Positions 40,001 through 51,500 of a stretch of DNA of 64,000 nt are shown in pieces. The position numbers were made by a program, and so were the translations under genes. Origin of the DNA: Chrysomallon squamiferum (Eukaryota > Mollusca > Gastropoda > Neomphalida > Peltospiridae); NCBI GenBank assembly GCA_012295275.1, contig CM022674.1:1481677-1545676 (forward strand), given 5' to 3'. The notes below the pieces were generated by a model that was given only the letters and a program-made list of their open reading frames with translations, was not told the DNA's origin and did no database searches. Numbering within the stretch: position 1 is the stretch's first letter; each line of letters begins with the position of its first letter.

Positions 40001-43000
40001 TCTACTCAAAGTTCAAGATCAGGAAGAGACAAGATGTGCTCAGTTCTGAAACTTCGACCACTGATGGCTTGGAAGTCTCAGGCTTGATAGAAACAAACAG
40101 TGAACCTTCAGACATTGTGAAGCAACTGTTGACTCGAAGGAGTCGAAGCATCCTCGACCAAGATTCCAAACGGTTGCAGCAGATTACAGATCACTACGAC
40201 AATAAAGACGTAACTGTCCCAACAATTTCACCTCTGGTCAAAATTGGCACACCCTTTCGAACAAAAGCAGAAGCCAAGGAGATGCCAGTGACGACTCAGA
40301 TTGGACCTCTTGGAAGTCAGGTGGTTTCAGGAAGCCTGGAATCAGTTACCTGCCAGTCAGTTGTGTCAACAGCAGGTTTTGCTCATTCGTTGTTGGGAGC
40401 CAAAACGACACAACACGAACTGCAGGATGACAGAGAAAAGGCTAAAGATGTTACTTCATTACCACGAGTAACTGTTCCACCTAAGCCCAAGCTGAATGTG
40501 ACAGAACACAGCACTGAACTGAAACCTCAGACAACACTGGTGTCAGAATCAACTTCTAGTCAGGAACCAAGTAAAACGTCACTGGCAACTGTTTCTGAGA
40601 TGAACCACAGTCAGACAGCTCAACATCAGGAAGCACTGTTTGCTGGCCTGGGACTTCCTCCAGCAACCAACCTTCCAATACTACATGCCAGATCACCAAC
40701 AACTACTGCCACTCCAACTGATCTGTCAAAACCAGCAGATGTTCATGTCCCGAAGCCTGCAGTTCCCGCTAATTCTGTGAAAGAACCAGCAGCTAGTTAT
40801 CCAGTTACATGTTCAGTGCAGTCAATACCTGCAGCAGCAACAACGTCGTTGACAGTATTTGGTCCAGCAAATCAGAAACAGACAATGTCAACGTCTCCTT
40901 TGCAACCAAAAGGAAATGTTGTGGTGACAGCCTGTGAAGAAAGAACTGCCAAAAATTCAGAAGTAAGTGTGTCTTCATTGACCACCACCACCACCACTGT
41001 CCAAGAATCTAAACCAGAACTTTCTGTTATAACAACAACAACAACAGCAGCAGCAGCAGTAGCAACGTCAGTGGCTAGTTCTGAGTTAAAATCACAGACT
41101 CAGTTAGTGACTTCACATTCTGAAAAGGATAATCTAAAGCTGGAGATAGCAGAAAAGACTTCGGATATATCGAAGGCAGAGAAAGTTCCACTGGTCACGC
41201 CGAAACTGGCAGACACAGTTGTAGAGAAAATGAACGTAGATGTGTGTACTCCTCCTCCTACTCCGTCCAGTGCACCTCTCCCCACAAATGTTGTCAAGAC
41301 AATCCCTGCCTACCACAGGTCCAAGTCAAACGATGACAAAAGTGCAAAAGCAAAAACGATTAATCAAAACAAATCCTTTGACTTTTTTGAAAAGACCCCA
41401 GATCCAATAATTCACGTGGAGAAGAAGAAAGAAACAAAAGAAACATTCCATAAGAATCACGATTCGCAGCACGGCCATCACAGTTCTGCTCACAAGGAAA
41501 AGGTTAAAACTGAGTCAGCGGCATCGGTTAAAAAAGACCACGATGCTGCTCACGCCAAACACCACCATTTGAAGTCGACATCTCCTGAAAAGAAACTGAC
41601 AAAATCTCATAGCACAGAGCATCCAGAGAAGAAACCAGAACACAGTTCTCACAAGATGGTAGAAAAAGTGAGACATGATTCTGGCAACAAAAGCATCCAC
41701 ACAGAGAAACTGAAGACCAAACACAAAGAAGGGGAACAGAAGAAAGAAAAAGATCACAGCTTGACTGGTGACAAAGCGAAGCCAAAAGAAAAACATGACG
41801 AAAAGAAGAAAGATAAAAAGTCGGAAGAAAAGAAATCGACAGACGATAAAAAATCTGAAGACAAGAAGTCTGAAAAGAAACTGGAAGAAAAGAAAGAAGA
41901 CCACGAGAAAAAGGTTGAGAAAAAAGCTGATGAGAAGAAAAGTGAAAAGAAAAAAGAATCTTTGTCATCAACATCATCGTCAAAATCAAAAGAAACGAAG
42001 ACTGAGAAACAAATGAAGTTGTCTTCGTCAGCAGCAACAGCAGAAGTGAAAACTGAAAAATCTCAGAGTTCAAAGGTTTTGGAAAAATCCAGTAAAGAAC
42101 ACAAGAAGTCTTTGTCATCATCAAAGGATCTTTCATCGTCTAAGGAAAAAGAGAAGGAGAAAGAAAAAGAGAGAGAAAAGGAAAAGGAAAAAGATAAGGA
42201 GAAGGATAAGGAGAAAGAGAAAGAGAAAGTTCATAAAGACAAGATAAAGGAGAAAGAGAAACTGTCCAAGGAATCTAAAGACATAAAGAAAAAGTCCAAA
42301 GAAAGTGAAAAGAAAGATAGTGATAAATCTCAGAAAGACAGTGACAGATCTCAAAAAGACAGTGACAAATCTCAGAAAGATGGTGATAAATCTCAGAAAG
42401 ATTGTGACAAAGCTCAAAAAGACAGTGATAAAGCTCAGAAGGATAGTGATAAAAGTCAAAAAGATGGTGAGAAAAGTCAGAAGGAGAGTGAGAAAAGTCA
42501 AAAAGAAAGCGACAAGTCTCAAAAGGACAGTGACAAGTCTCAGAAAGAAAGTGACAAAACTCAGAAGCATGGCAAGAACAACTCCAGCAATGGCAAGTCC
42601 AAGAACGAAAACACCAAAGGTAAAGACAAGTCATCGAAATCGAAAGAAAAAGAAAAACCAACTAAAGAGAAGACGACTAAAAAAGAGGAAAAGAAGAAAT
42701 CGGAAAAGAAGCTGACGGCTTGGGAGAAAGAAGAGAAGGCTCAGAGGAAGCTCATTGCTGAGTTGGGCATCGACTCACTGCAGTCGTTTTCCTTCACATC
42801 CATGTACGACAAAGTGAAACAGCGCTCGACAGAAAAAGAAAAAGAAAAGGACATAGAAGATGTGAGGAAGTCGTTCAGCAGACTGCACCAGACACGAGCA
42901 AAGAAAGGTCGATTCAGCGGTCGCGAGGATTCGGACACCAGCCTCTTTGATTCTGATGGCTCTGACACAGACAACAGCAGCAGGAAAATACAAGCCGATA

Positions 43001-46000
43001 AAAACAAAGATAAACTTAAAAAGAAAGGCAACATCATTGAAAGCAGTTCTTCCGATGAGCTCGAGGAATACGTAAGAATAAGAAGGAAGAAGAAGCAGAA
43101 CATGCTGAAAAGAACGAGACAGATTTTAGGATCTGTTACTGACTCGCAAGAAGATATGGATGTAGACAATCCATCAGATGAACCATCTTTTCCCAAAAAG
43201 GCAAAGAAAACACCAGCTAAGAAGTTGAAATCAGTGCACGAGTGGACAGACTCTGAACCTGAAGAAAGCATGGAGGAAAGTAAACCTTCAGCCAAGCGTG
43301 GGGATCACAAACCATTTAGCCACGATGTGAATATGACAGAAACAGACACAATGGATGAAGGAGAGAAGAAACAGTCTGAAAAGAAAGAGAGAAAAAAGAA
43401 GCTGAAAGACAAAAACGAAAAGACGTCTAAATCTGTTGTTGGAAAGAAGAAGGATGAAGAGAAGAACACTTCTGAGAGTAAGGCCTTGTTAGATGATGTT
43501 TCCAACAGTTCTTCCATTGCTGAAGTTAAGAAAGAGAGTACTGAAAATAAAGATAGTAAGAAACAGAAGACATCTAAGGATAGCAAAGAACAGAAAACAT
43601 TCCAGAAAACTGAAGAAAAACCTGAAGCTGAAGAAGTAACTAAAGAAGAGGTCAAGGTAAAAACAAAAAAGGAAAAGGATGAATTGAAATCCAAAAAGTC
43701 ATCAAAGCCCGAAGAGGGTAAAGTGAAGTCCAGTAAAACAGAAACTAAAGAGAAGGAAAAACACAATAAATTTAAAGATTCCAAAATAAAAGTTACTAAA
43801 ACTCACGAAAAATCACTTGAGTCTAAAGTCAAAGTTGAAAGCATTGATGCTACAGATGCTGATGACTCTGTGGACAACAGCAGTGATGTGAAGATGCAGG
43901 AAAAGACACCAGAAGCTCTGCCCAAACTGGTTAAAAGCGAATCGAAGGAAAAGAAATCTAAAAAGAACAAGGTGAAAAAGAGCTCTAAAGAGACAGAAGA
44001 GGCTGGAGAAGAAAGCACTGTTGATAAGAACAAGGATACTTCTCTAAACACTCCTCTTGTAATCACCACCACTCCTGTTAAAGAGGAACAGGATACAGCA
44101 AATGAAATTTCTCAGTCTTCGCCATGTTTAATCAGTCCTGTCAGAGATCATGAAAGGAACATATTTGGTGATTTTGAAGCTTTCAGCAAACTGCATGCTC
44201 TGACTATTCAGAAAGGTGAGACAGATAAATCATCCACAACAAAGCAGCCTAAGAAGGAAGATGACACTGATACAGAAGATATTGTGACAAAAACAAAAAA
44301 GTCAAAGAAAAAGAAGAAAAAGGATGGTAAATCAAAGGAGAAAACAAAAGAGGAATCTGGTAAAAGCACACAGCACGAAGGAGGGTCATCAGCTGTAGAA
44401 AAAGAAGAGATTACAAAAGTAACTGAATCATCTGAACTCAGCAGCAAGATGTCTGGCGTAGAACAGAAAGACAAAGACAGCAGCACGATAAAAACTAAAC
44501 ACCCGAAGAGTCATTCAAAGATTAAAAGTCCTTCACTGGATGTGGATTCAAATTCTGAGAGTAAGAACACCATAGTGAGTCCATCTTGTGAGAAAGCTGA
44601 GAGAGGATTGTTTGATAGGCTTACAGGTTCCTTCAGTGCTGCAAAAAGCCCCACCAAACCATCCACCGATTTTGCAAACACTGACATACTTAGTTGTTTC
44701 AGTGATTCTAATATAAGTTTAGTGGATAAAAATATGGACACAAAAGACAAAGATGCAGTGTCCAAAGCTATCACAGGTGGAGAAAAGTGCAGACAGCTCA
44801 GTGGTCAATCCATGGATGCCAGTGTCTGCCATATTGGCAGTGAATTGAAGATATGTTCTGGTGAGAGTGAGTTTGTTGTTGAGGACAGTGACTTTGTGAC
44901 AGGCGATAACAAAATTGAGGTGTGTGGAGATGAAATACATTTTGATTTTGAGGAGAAAAATCTGCTAATAGACTTCGATGAAAAGGAATCTGAATCCACA
45001 AAGGAAATTAATAGTAAAAAAGTAGAACAGAAGAAAGAGGCTAAACTGAAAACAAAAAACCAGCTGAAAAAAGATGCAAACAAAGTGGCAAAGAATGAAG
45101 CAAAAGCTAAGAAAAAGGCTAAGAAAGATGTGGTTAAAGAGAAAAAAGAAAAGAAAGAAAAGAGCAAAAAACCTAAAAAGAAAATTGCCTCATCACCTGG
45201 GAATTCTCAGAAGAGCGACACTGTGAACAAACTCTTCAGCTCTGAATTGAATAAGCGATCAAATGATTTGTATGAATTCAATGATTCAGAAACAATGACA
45301 GAAGCTTACAGCCACACAAGAAGGCTCCACAAAGACAGTGACTCTGGAAAAGATTCTAAATCTTGTGACTCTGGTCTGAGGCAGGAAAGTGAAGGAAAGA
45401 AATACTCGCTGCAGGCACTGGCAAAAGCAGCGTTTGGACCACAAGAAGTAATAAAATCACCAGAAGAGAAACAACCAAAAGAACAGCCCAAGCTCTTGGA
45501 CTGGTCACGACTTGTGAAACCACCTTTCATGGAAACAAAAGACGATTCTCCTAGGTCACTGGAAGACATGGATCCCAGCAATCTGATTGTTCCACTACCA
45601 GAGGAAAAAGAAGATGAAGAGAATACTTCAGCTGAAGATTTAACAGGACATCTAGGAGTTCCAAACACAGCAGCACTTCCTCCTGTACCTAGCAGCAGCT
45701 CTCCAGAAAGAACTGCACCAGAAAGAACTGCACCAGAAAAAGCTGCTCCAGAAAGAGCTGCTCCAGATCCTGAGCTAACTGTTGATACTTCAGAGAACAT
45801 TCCTCCAGCTCAGGCAGTGGCTGATACAACAAATGTAGTAACAACAGAAAGTTCACAAGTGGATAATCTTAATTCCATGTCCTGTGACATTGATAATGAT
45901 GAGCTTGCTGTGCAGGAAGCATCAGATGAGGCTGCCAGAGCAGTTGAATCTATTCTGTTTGATACATCTGATCCTTACGTTATTTCCATACCAGAGACAT

Positions 46001-48521
46001 CTGAACCAGCTGTGCAGGCTCAGCATTCTGAGAAGGATAATGTTAACCCAGAATTCCAACCCCAGGCATCGGATTCTGCCAACAGTGAATTTGTCATTGA
46101 GTCACCATCACAAAATGTTGCACTGGAAACACCAGCAGAACCTTCAGAACCCATTTCTGAAGAGGTGGAGGAAAATAAATTTATATCAGACACTGGGAAT
46201 CAAGACCAGAATGCCGAGTCTGCTGAACAAGACAGCAAAACTGATGATTCTGATTCGAAACTGCCTCAAATTCAGAGACGAGGACAGAGACGAAAGGCAA
46301 GGACACCTAAGACTAAAGGAAATAAAGTTGATTCTACACAAGAACCACTTACTTCTGCTGCAGACATCCAAGAAGAAACTGAATCCACAAAATTGGAAAT
46401 ACAACATGAAATGAGCAGTTCTTTTATGTCTCCGAAATGGGACTTTGAAAAAACAGAAAGCGATGAGATTTCTTCTGGTCAGGATGTGCCCGTTTCTGAT
46501 GAACTTAGGAATTCAAGATCTCCCAGAGGTGACAGGTCAAAAAGCCGTGGTAATTCACGAACTCGTGGGTCGTCAAGAGGGAGACGTCAGACCCGTGCCT
46601 CAGGCAAAGAGAGTAATGTCGATGGAGCAGTGGACCTCGATACAAACAAAAACATGAGTGAAGAACGCAGTGCCAGATCATCATTGTCTTTCTCTTCAGA
46701 TGAAGGATTTGGCTTGAAAATTTGTCAGGGCAGTGAACTTGACTCTACTCTGGATGATGACGACAGTCAGTTTGATCAGGATCTGAAATCTGAGGGTGAT
46801 GGTCATTTGGTGATTGCATCTGATGCATCTCCACAAGACAGCTCTTTTAAAGCCCAGCGACCTACACGCCAGAGAAAGCCTACAAACTATAAAATGATGG
46901 ACTCAGGAATTCCACCTTCATCATCACCTAGGTCTACACGATCAGCAGCTTCACCAAGAGCTCAAAGAGGTGCACAGTCACCCAAGACAATAACATCTCC
47001 AAGAGGCAGAGGATCACCTAAGCCATCAGATTTGGGCTTGCCAGTTGTCAAGCTGGAGAAGCTGGAGATTTGCAGGTCAAAGAAAAAGGATGATTTAGCA
47101 GGCAAGAAAGTCTCAAAGGAGGATACTGAGGATGAATCACAAAATGTTCCACTAACCTTTGATGACTGGAAATCTGGATTTGGATCAGGTTCTCACACAA
47201 GTGAAACTACATCGGGATCTAGAGAGGATATTTACAAATTTGAACTGAGTGAACAAGAACAGAAGCCTGAACTAACACTGAGACTTCGTATGAGAGGCAA
47301 GAAGAAATCTGTTGATAACGTGGAATTAGTCAAGGCAACCGAAGACTTGAGTGCGTCCTCCGAACAGTCAGTGACTTCATCAGCAACATCAGCTTCAGTC
47401 ACTGTAACATCATCTTATGTCTCACCAGCTTTGTCAGCAGCTGCACTCAGCTCACCCCATTTCTCATTTAATACCGCAGGACCACACTTCAGTTCCCCAC
47501 CTCACTCAGTCTCTGCTTCATTAGCAGCTTCCTCTGACGGAACGATTCCCATTTCATTTGCCTCTCTGCCACCAGTTACTTCCTCTCCAGTTGTGTCATC
47601 TGTACCTATCACAGTCAATTACCAGATGCCAACAGTGTCTGCACCAATATCCACACTGGCATCGACACCGTCTCGATACACACCTCCAGTCGCAACACCA
47701 CTGCAGACACAGGCTCAGGCAATAGCTCACATCATGGAGTCCATAAAGGCCAAACATGCTGCAGAGCAGGAGGCTTCGCCAATGAGCAACATCGATAGGA
47801 TTATTGATGCTGTGTCCAAGGGAAATTTCAGCATGCCAGAAAGTCCAGTGGGGGAACCCAAGACTGAGGTCCACACAACACCTGTGTCCACACCTGTGAC
47901 AGCTCCAGAAGGTAAATACTTGTTTGTTTTATATTTCTAATAATCTGGTAATAAAGTTTTGCAATAATATAACTAGACAATTTCCACATCATTTGTGATA
48001 TCATTTTAATGAAAGGAAATGTTACAATAAATTAGGTTGTGTAAATTAGGTTGTGGTTTAATAAGATAAATTAAATTATTTAGACTCTGAATTTAAATAA
48101 TATTGAATGCACTTTTTATTTTGCTATTAATATTGCATCATGATATAACATTTAAACCATTTTAGAAGTAATTTAGTGTTTTTGAAGTGTATTTTTTTTA
48201 TTTATTGAAATGAGTATATGACACATTCTTTTTTATTCTTTTAAAGTTCCTTTGGACAAGAATGGCATACCAAAGAAACCAGACATTTGGCGTAATCTTC
48301 GAAACAAAGAGGAAACTAAGAAGGAGGTATTCACAAATGCTGAAATGATGCGAATGACTCCTACCTCTGGTGCACCACCAATAGGAGCTCCATTTTCTGG
48401 CACAGATATTGCCGGACACATGCCACCAATGCATGGAAGAAAAGACTTCTCAAAACAAGGACTGGTACAACAGCTGCAACAACAGCAGCAGCAATTTCAT
48501 CAACAATTCCAGCAACAACAA

Positions 48522-48561
<40 letters not shown>

Positions 48562-51500
48562 TACAACAGCAACAGCATCATTTACAGCAGCAGATACCAC
48601 ATTCACAGCAGGAGGTTCAGAATCAAGAGCCACTCTCTCTTGTGTCGCCAGCTTCATCGGGGTCCAAAAGTCAGGAGAATGCCCTCAAAGCGTCCATGCC
48701 TGTACCTGTTTCCGAAGGAATGTTCCACAACATGCATCCGAGTTACACGTCTGCTCCAAGTTCAGTTCCTTCCAGCATGATGACTCACAGTCCAAGCCTG
48801 CCAATGGGCAAACCCTTGACTGCTCCTGCATCAATGTCTGGCAAACCTAGGTCTCTGCCACAGCCGGTAATGACCCCACCGCCAGCTCAGATGAGTCCTA
48901 ATTCAGGTGTCCAGCCCCAGCGGCCTCAGAGTGTCCAGCTTCCGGTGACTCACGTGCCAACCAGCAGTCCTGATATTTCTCGAGGACCTTCCAGTGCACC
49001 ACACAGCCATCCACAGATGCAGCAGATCTTGACCTCTGCAGTCAGAGAGCCACACGCACTGACATCAAAGCCCGGCAGTGTAAACATGCCTGAAGGAAAG
49101 CATCCCGAAAAATCGTACCAAGCTATGTCCGAGTCTCCAGTGTATGTTAATATTACCCCAGGGTACATTGGTCACAGGATACCTGGCCCCCAGGCCTTCA
49201 CCTTCCCGCAGGATGAAGGAATCCGTCACCACGGCCCCAATGAGATGCAGAGAGCACCAAAAGATCTCCATGCTCATAGCAAGCCTGGGGACGCGTCCAG
49301 GCTTCCTGGTCCTGACAGTGAACCACCTGCAGGTGCACCTCTCTCAAGACAGAATCAGATGTCACCGCACGGTCACCTGTCATCACCTCATGGGCAGCTG
49401 TCACCACACGGTTACCCTGGGAAACTCATCAGACACTCAATAACCGGAGAATTGATCTGCCCACCACTGGGAGCAGTGCATCACATGAGACACGGTGGAC
49501 CAGAAATGATTCTTCATCCTTCGCAAGGAGAGCAGATACGGGCTCCGGGCCCTGGACAGCCTGTTCCTCATCCCAGTCCAGGAGAGTCCGTGAGGCATCA
49601 AACGAATAACCAGCGCAGACACTCCTCGGAGATGAGACCTCCTAGCACCGACCACCTGAGGCAGCTGGAGCAGTTGAGGCAGCAGGAGGAACAGATGCAC
49701 CAGGCCCAGATGATTCACCGAATGAGGACGCCAGAGCAGCAGCTGCCTCACATGGAAGGTCAGCGGCGCGAGGAACAGCTGCGAATGGAACAGCAGATGA
49801 GGCAGATGAAAGCAGGTGAACACCCAGCAGCCGGCGAGGCAGCCCACCACGCCCGGCACCCTGACATCCTTCAGATGGAGCAACAGAGGCGTGAGGCCCA
49901 CAGCAATCCTCCAAAGGACTTGCGGCAGGAGCTGCAGAAACTTGCGCACAACCAGCAAGCTGAGAGTCGACACCCTGGTCCTCACCCATCTCCTACAGGA
50001 CTGGCTCCTGCTCCACAGGGAGCAGTTCCACTCCATCAGCGCAGGCATGGGCCTTTACCTGAACAGGCGTTGTGTGTGAAAACGCCACCAGCCACGACGG
50101 CAAACACCCTGTATGCTGGAGTTGTAGCAGGTCATCCAAGGTCACTGTCTCCGAAGAGTGCTAGTCCTGTTGGTCAGGTATGTACAAAGTTTATTTAGTG
50201 ATAACACTTAAATTATAGACAGTTAAATTATGTAGAACTAGACATTAGGTACACCTGGAATACCGAAATAAATGATATGTAAATAACATCACTAATACTG
50301 AATATCTTTCATTATTGTTTTTAAAAAAAAGCAGAAGAATAAAGTTCTGGATCTGTGTTCTCTGTGAAATTGTTTAGTTTGGAAGAAAATAATTCTGATG
50401 AAATGTTTGTTATTGAGAATTTCTTACTTTTCTTTTAAAACAGGTGATTGAGCGTCTGCCCAATCCAATGCGCAAAGTGGAACATCCATCTTCAGCAACA
50501 AACAACAGAATGCAGATGTCCGACACACCTTTACAGCAGCTACGACAACAAGCTGGCAAAGGTAAAACACAAAATAATAACTCTCCTCTCTTAAATTTAC
50601 AATAAAGCAAAATAATAAAAAAAAAAATAATAATAAAAATAAATAATGGAACTATCATGAAAATAAAACAGTTAAAAAAATTCTGTCTGCCTCTTTGTCT
50701 GCCTCTCTGTCTGTCTGTCTGTCTGTCTGCCTCTCTGTCTCTTTGTCTGTCTCTCTGTCTGCCTCTCTGTCTGTCTGCCTCTCTGTCTGTCTCTTTGTCT
50801 GCCTCTCTGTCTGTCTGTCTCTGTTTTTTAACTGAATTAGTTTTCGTTGTTTATCAGGCTCTGACAGGGACAGTCCACGCAGCACCTCAGCAAAGCCTGA
50901 GCATCGGCCGCCGTCACGCGAACAGATGCTGATGTTCATCCACCAGGAGAAGCAGCGACAGTTCATGATTCAGCAGGCAGAGGAGGCGCGCAAGTCACAG
51001 ATGGCTGACCAGGCGATCCTGCGCGACCAGCCTCTCAACCTCAACCTCTCCGAGACCGAGCGATCCTCGCGCAAAGGGGGGTCGCAGTCGCACTCAGGTC
51101 AGGCTTCGTTGGATCGGAAGCAGCCGTCGAGTGCGTTTGTGCCACCAGGTGGCGTCATAGGTCACCGGGATCTTCCTCAAGGTGTTCCTCCCCATCTCTA
51201 TGGTCCAGGCGAGATTCCAATGGCTGCGTTTGGACAAGGACCGGTCCGTTTTCCCGTTCCGGGACTGGCTATAAATCCACAGAATCTGTATGCAGCTGAT
51301 TCCAGACAAGCTCAGATGATTCATGATATCCATCAGCATCGACTACAGCAACAGATGATGGGAACACACAGGTAGGCAGAGATATATGTTTTTTACAAAA
51401 TTAAACCAGTCTTGTATTATTTTTTTTTTTTTTTTTTTTTTTATATGTGAATAAAAGCAAGCGTTCATAATGTCCGTTTGTTGATCTTAAATCATTGCAG

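Noticed and set aside
42741-43295. 184-codon and similar minus-strand open frames across the giant and Gln-rich exons
   Set aside because: Composition (Ser/Phe/Leu-rich) is what antisense of Lys/Glu/Ser-rich coding gives; no start or splice support.
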